Both the position numbers and the translations under genes were made by a program. Of a stretch of DNA of 22,664 bases, positions 16,929 through 22,469 are shown piece after piece. Location of the stretch: positions 1 through 22,664 of the forward strand of contig URWR01000007.1 of the NCBI GenBank assembly GCA_900551595.1, read 5' to 3'. Each line of letters starts with the position of its first letter. The first letter of the stretch is position 1. Origin of the DNA: an uncultured Coriobacteriaceae bacterium. GTDB lineage: Bacteria > Actinomycetota > Coriobacteriia > Coriobacteriales > Atopobiaceae. The notes beneath the pieces are model-generated. The model made no database searches. It was not told the DNA's origin and saw nothing but the letters and a program-made list of their open reading frames with translations.

Positions 16929-16951
16929 AGCGAAGGTGGAAAGGAAGCGCG

Positions 16952-17512
16952 ATGGGCGAGAAAGCAGCTGAGTTTTCATGGGCTAAGGAGTTATGCCAAC
17001 AGAGTAAAATGACTTGTCCGGCTGATATGCTTGAAGAGCTGATGGCCGCACCAGAGTGTCCTGCTTTTGGGCCAGTTCATCATTTTTTGACGGGCGCAGC
17101 GCTTCTCACCTGTGCCGTGAATGCTGGTTATAACAGCAATCTTGATGCTCAGCTTGACGAACTAATGGCACGATCTGCATGTGTGCCTGGAGCAGCGTGT
17201 GCGCGATGGGGTACGTGTGGAGCAGCAGTGTCATGTGGGATGGCACTTGCAATTGCCCAAGATAATGCTCCTCTCAAATCCGAAGGATGGAGTGAAACGC
17301 AGCTTATGGTAGCTGATCTGCTTAAACAGATCGCACTTGCAGGTGCTCCGCGCTGTTGTAAACGCGATGCGCGCATTGCAGTTCGTGAGGCAACACCGTG
17401 GTTCTCGCGTGCGCTTGGGGTAGAACTTACGTTACCGAACCAGAATCCAACCTGTGCAGTCTCAGAATCTAACGCAGTATGTATAGGTGAAGCCTGCCAA
17501 TATCATGGCTAA
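16952..17512 (+). CDS. Cysteine-rich DUF5714-like protein, ArsR-linked
   Basis: This is a 186-residue soluble protein starting at ATG 16952, with AAAGGAAG upstream. It has 13 cysteines (15, 22, 36, 54, 77, 83, 89, 95, 135, 136, 168, 177, 182) and HH at 43-44. Blocks CPAFGPVHHFLTGAALL, CARWGTCGAAVSCGMALA, APRCCKRDARIAVREA and the tail NPTCAVSESNAVCIGEACQYHG resemble the DUF5714 family as I remember it; no function is established to my knowledge. The conserved Cys/His pattern suggests metal binding or Fe-S chemistry, which is inference. Divergent arrangement with an ArsR repressor that carries CxC, sharing one operator, argues for induction by metalloid or metal stress. It ends in front of a terminator hairpin. 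Confidence 0.65.
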   Translation: MGEKAAEFSWAKELCQQSKMTCPADMLEELMAAPECPAFGPVHHFLTGAALLTCAVNAGYNSNLDAQLDELMARSACVPGAACARWGTCGAAVSCGMALAIAQDNAPLKSEGWSETQLMVADLLKQIALAGAPRCCKRDARIAVREATPWFSRALGVELTLPNQNPTCAVSESNAVCIGEACQYHG

Positions 17513-17522
17513 AAAATTGAAA

Positions 17523-17559
17523 AGCTGCACGATAGAAGCGGCAGCTGTATCGTGCAGCT
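17523..17559. terminator. Hairpin between the DUF5714-like gene and the GAP-like gene
   Basis: The arms AGCTGCACGATA (17523-17534) and TATCGTGCAGCT (17548-17559) pair perfectly over 12 bp around a 13-base loop. It lies between two convergent stop codons (17512 and 17579). There is no clear T-run on the plus strand, so termination strength is uncertain. Confidence 0.6.
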
Positions 17560-17578
17560 CACAACATGATTTGCTGAT

Positions 17579-18259
17579 TTAACCTAAAAGTCCTGTAATT
17601 CCATAACTGGCAAGAGCGATGCCCACAACACCAAGAACTGCGGGGATAACATAGCTGGCAAGCTTACCAAGAATTTGCTCGAGTGTGGAGACGGCTGTCG
17701 TGTTACGCATTTTCATGTAGCAAAGCTTGATAACAATGAGAGGTGCTGCGTAAACAGTATTGTATGCAGCGAGAAATGCAGCCGCTACGAGCATTGGGGG
17801 TTGTTGAGAAGCAAGCAATGTCATAAAGCCAAAGTATGGCAGGGCGCTAGTGAGCTCGACAGCGCAAAATGCTGCACCCATCGAAAATAGAGAGACAGGA
17901 CCAAGATTTGTTGGTTTGTGAGGGGCATCCTGAACAGGGGTTTCTCGACGTGATCTTGCTTGTATGACAAGGCGGATGCAGACAGCAACCAGAAGAGGTC
18001 CAACAATTGTTGCGACTGCATAAACATGAAGCGGATAAGCAATGAGCAGTGAGGAAAAAACCTCAGTAACCAGCGCAGCTATACCTAAATAGATAGCAAA
18101 ACCAAGAGCTAGATTGGCAAGAGCGATGCCAATGATAAACCACCAAACGTCGTGTTTTCTTGGAGCAATCGCTAAGAGCAAGAGTTCTTGAGCGATGGCT
18201 GAGGGATTGAGGCTATCAAGAAAGCTCGTTACCAATACAGTTCCGACAAGAGCAAGCAT
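17579..18259 (-). CDS. Six-TM GAP/Sap-like membrane protein (LysE-superfamily type)
   Basis: This is a 226-residue, very hydrophobic protein with about six membrane helices in two sets of three (segments near residues 2-25, 38-62, 68-92; 127-150, 155-178, 203-224), separated by a basic loop (QARSRRETPVQDAPHKP). The N-terminal motif LDSLNPSAI (residues 14-22) is typical of GAP/SfLAP (sulfolipid-1-addressing-like) and related LysE or CcdA-type carriers. Substrate is unknown; a small-molecule or ion exporter is the usual guess. The ATG at 18259 follows AGAGGA. The gene stands downstream of a strong promoter and an intrinsic terminator located inside its own leader, so its expression is probably set by termination control. 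It converges on the ArsR-linked gene, and a functional link with metal stress is only a suggestion. Confidence 0.65.
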   Translation of the reverse strand: MLALVGTVLVTSFLDSLNPSAIAQELLLLAIAPRKHDVWWFIIGIALANLALGFAIYLGIAALVTEVFSSLLIAYPLHVYAVATIVGPLLVAVCIRLVIQARSRRETPVQDAPHKPTNLGPVSLFSMGAAFCAVELTSALPYFGFMTLLASQQPPMLVAAAFLAAYNTVYAAPLIVIKLCYMKMRNTTAVSTLEQILGKLASYVIPAVLGVVGIALASYGITGLLG

Positions 18260-18275
18260 GACGTTTCCTCTCTAC

Positions 18276-18327
18276 AAAAAAACGCCAGGGCCCCCGCCAC
18301 TATGACCTAAGGCAGGGGCACTGGCGT
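18276..18327 (-). terminator. Intrinsic terminator inside the leader of the GAP-like gene (attenuator candidate)
   Basis: On the minus strand the stem ACGCCAGTGCCCCTGCC / GGCGGGGGCCCTGGCGT (17 positions, one mismatch and one G-U) closes a 12-base loop and is followed by seven U residues. It ends 17 bases before the start codon of the GAP-like gene. An upstream small hairpin (TCCTGTC-ACCG-GACGGGA, 18331-18348) precedes it. This placement is typical of riboswitch or attenuator expression platforms, or the 3' end of a small RNA. No known riboswitch class was recognised. Confidence 0.8.
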
Positions 18328-18366
18328 ATATCCCGTCCGGTGACAGGAGCTCTGTGCGTGACCAGC

Positions 18367-18395
18367 TTTTTATCACGTTGGGTTTGAGGGGTCAA
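18367..18395 (-). promoter_or_regulatory. Promoter driving the terminator-containing leader and GAP-like gene
   Basis: On the minus strand TTGACC (18390-18395) is followed after exactly 17 bases by TAAAAA (18367-18372), with TGA before it as in extended -10 promoters. Initiation near 18360 would give a leader of about 100 bases that contains the hairpin and terminator described at 18276-18348. Confidence 0.55.
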
Positions 18396-18538
18396 GTGGC
18401 GCATGCGGACAGTACCGGATTCCGCTGTCCTGCCGCCGATGGGTGTTCGGCGTATAAATGCTATTTGGGTACGATATCTTCAGGGCGGTTCGCACCGGAT
18501 GTTTGTTGTGCTCCGGTCCAAGTGAGATAGGGGAAGCT

Positions 18539-19090
18539 ATGAAGCGCATCGTGATTGTCGTCGGCTCCTTGCGGGAGCGCTCCTTCAACCGTCAGCTCGC
18601 CGATGCTGCGGCAGAGCTTCTGGCGGGGCGCGCCGAAATCGAGGTACTTGACTTTCGGGATCTCCCCTTCATGAACCAGGATATTGAGTTTCCGACGCCG
18701 GCAGCTGTCGAGCGTGTACGCGCCGTCGTCGCTGCCGCGGATGGTATCTGGATCTTCACGCCTGAATACAACTACAGCTATCCAGGTGTTCTCAAAAATC
18801 TCCTTGATTGGCTGAGTCGTCCTGTAGTCCCCGGAGACCGGGCTACAGCAGTGACGAATAAGAAGAAACTTGCGATAAGTTCCGCTGCCGGTGCGTCCGG
18901 TGGCGCTGGAGCTCGAGCAAAGCTGAGCGATCTAGCTGCTGCCATGCAGATGGATCTCATGAAAGCTCCGCAGGTGGGTGTGAAGCTCGACCGTGCGGCG
19001 TACACGACGGACGTGCTCACACTTACAAACGATTTGCGCAACGAGCTTGCCGATGAGGCAGATGCGTTTCTCGCATACCTCGAGGTGTAG
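18539..19090 (+). CDS. NAD(P)H-dependent FMN reductase, flavodoxin-like fold
   Basis: This is a 183-residue protein. The ATG at 18539 follows GGGGAAGC; the longer frame from 18458 is unsupported. MKRIVIVVGSLRERSFNRQLADAA (residues 1-24) is the FMN phosphate loop of the FMN_red family, FMNQDIEFP matches the dimer-contact loop, and FTPEYNYSYPGVLKNLLDWLSRP (73-95) is its signature flavin-binding segment. Enzymes of this type use NAD(P)H to reduce flavin, quinones, azo dyes or metal ions; the true substrate cannot be told from sequence. GC is clearly higher than in the genes before 18400. It is followed by tetR 118 bases downstream, with no terminator evident between, so it may be a neighbour in the same stress cassette. 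Confidence 0.85.
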   Translation: MKRIVIVVGSLRERSFNRQLADAAAELLAGRAEIEVLDFRDLPFMNQDIEFPTPAAVERVRAVVAAADGIWIFTPEYNYSYPGVLKNLLDWLSRPVVPGDRATAVTNKKKLAISSAAGASGGAGARAKLSDLAAAMQMDLMKAPQVGVKLDRAAYTTDVLTLTNDLRNELADEADAFLAYLEV

Positions 19091-19154
19091 GGCTTTCTGC
19101 CAGTAGCTGTCATGCAAGGCTATGAGGGCTTTCAGATGAATGGCTAGCGAGTTT

Positions 19155-19171
19155 ATTGACCAATGTTCAAT
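19155..19171 (+). promoter_or_regulatory. Putative TetR operator site 1, upstream of the tetR gene
   Basis: The 17-mer ATTGACCAATGTTCAAT is a near palindrome (outer 5-base arms ATTGA/TCAAT perfect; inner CA and TG also match). It overlaps a candidate -35 TTGACC (19156-19161), with TACTCT 17 bases on, placing it over the tetR promoter. An inverted near copy (one base different) is at 19844-19860. Confidence 0.6.
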
Positions 19172-19208
19172 TAAGCGGTACTCTCTCTGTATGAAGGAGG
19201 TACCACTC

Positions 19209-19799
19209 ATGCCAAGAACCGTGAAAGATCCCGAGGAGCGTCGGCGCGAACTGCTCGCCTGCGCTATGAGGCTCTTTACCGAAGAGGGTTATGACAATGT
19301 ATCAGTTCGTGCAGTGGCGCGAGCGGCGCATGTAGCACCAGGATTGGCGTATCACTACTTTGATTCCAAAGAACGCTTGTTTGCGGCAGCTATCGAAGAT
19401 TATGCGCAACGCTGTGCAAAGGGCATATGTGAGGTATTAGATGAACACGACTTGCCATTAGACGATAAGCTTGAGCGCGCGCTTGAAGTGGGTGCAAACC
19501 ATGATGGTTATACGTATGCAAATTTCTTTCACGAGAAAGGTCACGATGCATTACATGATCGTCTCTCGCTTGCTATGTGCGAGGCAGTGCGACCACATTT
19601 GCGTCGGGCGTTGGAGGAAGATGCTGCCGAGCGAAGAGTGAGAGCAGAAGGTGCTGACGAGCTCGCGGGAATCATGGTTTACGGTTGTATTGGGATTGCT
19701 TCCGGTCCAAGCAGGCCAGATGAACGTACTCTTTTGATTGCTCGCCGATATCTTCATGCCTTGTTAGCTGAGTTTCGATCAGAGGTAACGCTTCATTAG
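19209..19799 (+). CDS. TetR/AcrR-family transcriptional repressor
   Basis: This is a 196-residue regulator starting at ATG 19209, with a perfect AAGGAGG at 19194-19200; the frame opens earlier at 19140 without a matching site. Residues 8-55 are the TetR DNA-binding domain: RRRELLACAMRLFTEEGYDNVSVRAVARAAHVAPGLAYHYFDSKERLF (a canonical helix-turn-helix with the YHYFxSKExL end). The C-terminal ligand-binding domain is divergent and its ligand unknown. A palindrome covers its promoter and a second one lies between it and the methyltransferase gene, suggesting autoregulation plus control of the downstream genes. A terminator hairpin separates it from the methyltransferase. Confidence 0.88.
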   Translation: MPRTVKDPEERRRELLACAMRLFTEEGYDNVSVRAVARAAHVAPGLAYHYFDSKERLFAAAIEDYAQRCAKGICEVLDEHDLPLDDKLERALEVGANHDGYTYANFFHEKGHDALHDRLSLAMCEAVRPHLRRALEEDAAERRVRAEGADELAGIMVYGCIGIASGPSRPDERTLLIARRYLHALLAEFRSEVTLH

Positions 19800-19807
19800 G
19801 TACTTCG

Positions 19808-19833
19808 CCCCGATTGTAGTCGGGGTATATTTT
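19808..19833 (+). terminator. Intrinsic terminator after tetR
   Basis: A stem CCCCGA (19808-19813) / TCGGGG (19820-19825) with a 6-base loop is followed by TATATTTT. It begins 8 bases after the tetR stop codon. The stem is short but the U-rich tract is good. Confidence 0.7.
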
Positions 19834-19843
19834 GTCAATCGAT

Positions 19844-19860
19844 ATTGAACATTGGTTAAT
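19844..19860 (-). promoter_or_regulatory. Putative TetR operator site 2, upstream of the methyltransferase
   Basis: On the minus strand the site reads ATTAACCAATGTTCAAT, identical to site 1 (19155-19171) except for one base. It lies 14 bases before the methyltransferase ATG, just upstream of the AAAGG ribosome binding site, and is flanked by another arm (TCAAT at 19835-19839). Binding here should block the methyltransferase promoter. The exact promoter was not resolved. Confidence 0.6.
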
Positions 19861-19874
19861 AGAAAGGATTCACT

Positions 19875-20516
19875 ATGAATGAGAAGGATGCACAGCTCTC
19901 CAAGAATCGTTCGCGTATGGCATTTGACGCGCAGGCAAAAACATATGACACGGGGATGAAAGGGGAACACGCACGTCGACTGTACCCGTATATCGTGAGA
20001 GAGGTGACACGCGCCGTCACAGGCATTGCATATCCGCGTCTGCTCGATCTCGGTTGTGGAACAGGTGTGCTTGCGGAGCGCGTGATTGGGGAAGTGCCGC
20101 GGGCGCGGCTTGCTTGCATCGACTTGTCACCACGCATGGTCGAGGTCGCTTGTGCTCGCCTGGGAAATACCTCTGAGATTTCGCTCGGTGATGCAGAGCA
20201 TCTGCCATTTCATGATGCGAGCTTCGATGTGGTGTGGTGCAACGATTCATTTCACCATTATCCCGATCCGGAACGTGCAGCGTTTCAGGTCTGGCGCGTG
20301 CTTGCCCCGGGCGGCACCTTTGTCATTGGCGATGCCTGGCAGCCGGTCCCAGCTCGCACTATCATGAACGCTTGGATGCCTCATTCCCATGAAGGCGATG
20401 TACGTATCTACTCGGAGATGGAGCTGCGTCAAATTCTAGGAGTTTGGTTTACGGAAGTGGATTGGCATCGCATTGGTATAACCGCTTGTATTGTCGTGGC
20501 GCGCAAAGGGCGGTAA
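19875..20516 (+). CDS. Class I SAM-dependent methyltransferase
   Basis: This is a 213-residue protein starting at ATG 19875 after AAAGGATTCACT. LLDLGCGTG (residues 56-64) is SAM motif I, D83 (ACIDLSP) is the acidic ribose-binding residue after strand 2, SLGDAEHLPFHDASFDVVWCNDSFHHYPDP (103-132) covers motifs II and III, and VLAPGGTFVIGD is the post-motif strand. It belongs to the Methyltransf_11/25 group, which methylates small molecules such as quinones, metabolites or drugs; the substrate is not predictable here. It follows tetR across a terminator and its own TetR-like operator, so it is likely the regulated gene. The following small membrane protein starts 46 bases later and may be co-transcribed. 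Confidence 0.85.
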   Translation: MNEKDAQLSKNRSRMAFDAQAKTYDTGMKGEHARRLYPYIVREVTRAVTGIAYPRLLDLGCGTGVLAERVIGEVPRARLACIDLSPRMVEVACARLGNTSEISLGDAEHLPFHDASFDVVWCNDSFHHYPDPERAAFQVWRVLAPGGTFVIGDAWQPVPARTIMNAWMPHSHEGDVRIYSEMELRQILGVWFTEVDWHRIGITACIVVARKGR

Positions 20517-20562
20517 GGCGATTCTCAATCGTTACCGGATGTATGCTGTGGGAGATGGCAGT

Positions 20563-20778
20563 ATGAAGACAAATGGATGGAAAATTGTACAAATCGTTCA
20601 GCTTGTTCTTTTCGTCTGCTTTAGCGTTTTTCTTTTTTTGCGGCCGATAGACGGGCATGGGGCTGTGCAGACACCAGAGGTGAAACTTATCAGCTTTGCG
20701 ATATGGACGATCTTTTACCTTGGGGTTTTAGTGGTGGAGTGGCTGGTCTACGCTATCGTTCGCCACTCCAAAAAATAA
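20563..20778 (+). CDS. Small two-TM membrane protein of unknown function
   Basis: This 71-residue protein starts at ATG 20563 with GGGAGA upstream; in-frame starts at 20491 and 20539 give longer, poorer versions, the former overlapping the methyltransferase. Two hydrophobic segments (IVQIVQLVLFVCFSVFLFL and FAIWTIFYLGVLVVEWLVYAIV) enclose a short polar loop; the C-terminus HSKK is basic and should face the cytoplasm. No family was recognised. It is probably in the same transcript as the methyltransferase, and so under the TetR-type control inferred for it. Confidence 0.65.
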   Translation: MKTNGWKIVQIVQLVLFVCFSVFLFLRPIDGHGAVQTPEVKLISFAIWTIFYLGVLVVEWLVYAIVRHSKK

Positions 20779-20822
20779 ATGCATTCTGACAAAACGCGAC
20801 TGACATCATATTTATCAGCGCG

Positions 20823-20859
20823 GCGAGCATTCCGCCCAAGGGTGGGGGGCGATACTCGC
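20823..20859 (+). terminator. Possible GC-rich hairpin ending the methyltransferase transcript
   Basis: GCGAG (20823-20827) pairs with CTCGC (20855-20859), and CGCCC (20833-20837) with GGGCG (20847-20851), separated by an internal loop. There is no T-run, so it is only a candidate; it lies 45 bases after the small membrane gene and before the HipB-like gene. Confidence 0.3.
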
Positions 20860-20881
20860 GGTATCAAGAGAATCGCATTAT

Positions 20882-20928
20882 AGAAATAAATCTTTCTTTT
20901 ATACTATCTTACAGAAGTAAATCTTTCT
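20882..20928 (+). promoter_or_regulatory. Tandem operator-like repeats and -10 of the HipB-like gene
   Basis: AGAAATAAATCTTTCT (20882-20897) and AGAAGTAAATCTTTCT (20913-20928) differ at one base and are 31 bases apart, about three helical turns. Each has its own dyad (AGAA.../...TTCT; the second extends to ACAGAA/TTCTGT). Between them stands TATACT (20900-20905), a good -10; no good -35 is seen. This is the arrangement expected for autorepression by a HipB-like dimer pair. Confidence 0.55.
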
Positions 20929-20940
20929 GTAAGGAGCATC

Positions 20941-21237
20941 ATGGCAGGCCGCACTCCCATTCCGGTCTGGCGCGCTATGCGCCAGGTCGCGGCACATCTC
21001 GATCTCGCGCGCCGTCAGCAGCGTATCACGATGGAACTGTTGGCAGAGCGTGCGAACTTGTCTGTGCCGACTGTGCGCAAGCTCCTGAGCGAGGGGGCGG
21101 GTACGTTCGAGAACTTTTTGCGTGTCGCCCGCATCTTGGGCATGCTTGACGGCATCGTGGGGGCAACGGATCCCCTACGCACGCCCATTGGTCGGGCGCG
21201 AGCGGAACAGGACGTACCCAAGCGCGTGAGAGGGTGA
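20941..21237 (+). CDS. HipB-like HTH antitoxin / regulator
   Basis: This is a 98-residue DNA-binding protein starting at ATG 20941, after GTAAGGAGCATC. Residues about 18-68 form an XRE-like helix-turn-helix (LDLARRQQRITMELLAERANLSVPTVRKLLSEG), followed by the segment FENFLRVARILGMLDGIV and the tail DPLRTPIGRARAEQDVPKRVRG, which is typical of HipB partners of HipA-family kinases. HipB neutralises HipA and represses the operon. Two operator-like repeats flank its promoter. The next gene, 4 bases further on, is only the N-terminal piece of HipA. With the toxin apparently broken, this may be a solitary regulator. GC is high here. Confidence 0.75.
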   Translation: MAGRTPIPVWRAMRQVAAHLDLARRQQRITMELLAERANLSVPTVRKLLSEGAGTFENFLRVARILGMLDGIVGATDPLRTPIGRARAEQDVPKRVRG

Positions 21238-21241
21238 CGGG

Positions 21242-21451
21242 ATGGAGTTTGATGTAACCGTTCAAATCGCTGGCGAGGATGTTTTGGCCGGCAGGCTGTA
21301 TCAAAACGTGCGTCATGGGGATGAGACGGTAACGTTCTCGTATGACCCTTCATATCTCAGTGATCCGCGCTCGTTCTCGCTTGCACCCGATATGCCGCTC
21401 GGTGCGGGGTCGTTCCACTCCTCGGGACTGCGGCAGCTGCTTGCCCGATAG
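21242..21451 (+). pseudogene. Truncated HipA-family toxin: N-terminal subdomain only
   Basis: This is a 69-residue protein starting at ATG 21242 (preceded by GTGACGG, 4 bases after the HipB-like stop). VTVQIAGEDVLAGRLY, TVTFSYDPSYLSDPRSFSLAPDMPL and GSFHSSGLRQLLA match the N-terminal HipA subdomain, including the segment FxYDPxYLxDP. Full HipA is about 400 residues or more, with a kinase core containing a P-loop-like and a catalytic DxN motif; here a stop follows FHSSGLRQLLAR, where the core should begin, and the next gene is unrelated. In another frame downstream LPDRALSAW slightly recalls the next HipA strand, so a frameshift followed by deletion is possible. Alternatively it is a stand-alone HipS-like protein, as in tripartite HipBST systems, but no HipT kinase is present. 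Confidence 0.65.
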
Positions 21452-21553
21452 GGCACTGAGCGCATGGTTGTACTCCTACGCTTGTTAGGAAAAGTACGGT
21501 TGTCGGCTGCGACAGAGGGTACGATACGGATACGTGTCGTCAGAGGAGCGGTC

Positions 21554-22339
21554 ATGATTCTGTATTTTTCCGCAACGGGTAACAGTGGATACGTCGCGAA
21601 ACGGATAGCCGATGGGTTGGGCGACGAGCGCCTCGACCTTTTCGACAGGATTCGCGATGAAGATTTCTCGCCCATAACGTCCAAGACTCCGCTTGTGCTA
21701 GTGACGCCGACATATGCCTGGCGCATCCCGCGAATTATTAAGTCGTTGATAGAGCACACACCGATTACGGCACCTGCGGGCGTCTACTTTGTAATGACCT
21801 GTGCCGGGAGCATTGGCAACGCCGGAGCGTACCTCGAGCGTCTGTGCGCGAAGAAGGGATTGATGTACCGGGGCTGTGCGGGCATCATCATGCCAGAGAA
21901 CTACATTGCGCTGTTCACCACGCCCGCTCCCACGGAGGCGAAGCACATCATCGACGCTGCCGAGCCTGCAATAGATTGCGTTATTGAATGCATCAAGGCA
22001 GGCAACGATCTACCCGAGAAGAATCCTTCGCTTGTGGATCGGCTGAGAAGCGGTATCGTGAATGACTTGTTCTATCCGACAACTGTCCACGCGACGAAGT
22101 TCCGTTTTACCGATGCTTGTATATCGTGCGGCATGTGCGTCCGCGCGTGCCCGCTCGCCAACATCCACCTCGAGAGCGGCCGACCCGTTTGGGGTAGCGA
22201 CTGCACCCACTGCATGGCGTGCATCAACTGCTGTCCCAAAGAGGCGATCGAATATGGCAAGCACAGCGTCGGTTTACCGCGCTACACCTTTAAACGAGCA
22301 TTCTCTGTATTGAAGGTCAAGAGGTCCAATCATATATAG
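21554..22339 (+). CDS. EFR1-type flavodoxin/ferredoxin fusion
   Basis: This 261-residue protein has an ATG at 21554, preceded by AGAGGAGCGGTC; the frame opens earlier at 21464 without support. Residues 1-150 form a flavodoxin fold: YFSATGNSGYVAKRIADGL (FMN phosphate loop), TPTYAWRIPRII, and FVMTCAGSIGNAGAYL. The C-terminal part is a two-cluster ferredoxin: C189xxC192xxC195xxxC199P and C217xxC220xxC223xxxC227P, both of the 4Fe-4S type. The EFR1 family (named for this combination) is common in anaerobes and is thought to carry electrons between ferredoxin-like and flavin partners; the partner here is unknown. It directly follows the broken HipA piece, 102 bases away, and ends before a strong terminator hairpin. 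Confidence 0.85.
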   Translation: MILYFSATGNSGYVAKRIADGLGDERLDLFDRIRDEDFSPITSKTPLVLVTPTYAWRIPRIIKSLIEHTPITAPAGVYFVMTCAGSIGNAGAYLERLCAKKGLMYRGCAGIIMPENYIALFTTPAPTEAKHIIDAAEPAIDCVIECIKAGNDLPEKNPSLVDRLRSGIVNDLFYPTTVHATKFRFTDACISCGMCVRACPLANIHLESGRPVWGSDCTHCMACINCCPKEAIEYGKHSVGLPRYTFKRAFSVLKVKRSNHI

Positions 22340-22383
22340 ATATGACGGTTCACACGTGTCTGTGCGCCACCATTGGTAACCGC

Positions 22384-22431
22384 AACGCGCTGCGGGAAGG
22401 CATAAGTCCAATTGCCCTTCCGCAGCGCGTT
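22384..22431 (+). terminator. Strong hairpin terminator after the EFR1 gene
   Basis: AACGCGCTGCGG (22384-22395) pairs with CCGCAGCGCGTT (22420-22431) over 12 bp; with a bulged G, AAGG/CCTT extends the stem. It is followed by CCTTGTGCTTGTG, a weak U tract. It begins 45 bases after the EFR1 stop codon. Confidence 0.75.
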
Positions 22432-22469
22432 CCTTGTGCTTGTGAGGACTGGGCGTAGTAAGTGGGAAT

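Noticed and set aside
18276..18360. Plus-strand likeness to a cobalamin riboswitch (CCCCCGCCACTATGAC, then GACAGGAGCTCTGTG, slightly like the B12 box).
   Set aside because: The 17-position stem would be too long for that fold, the GGGAAGG and canonical B12-box bases are missing, and the U-run only makes sense on the opposite strand.
21015..21759. Open frames on the minus strand across the HipB/HipA piece and the EFR1 start (21015-21353, 21313-21759).
   Set aside because: The plus-strand genes have clear family matches and ribosome binding sites; the antisense frames are arginine/serine-rich translations of GC-rich sequence.
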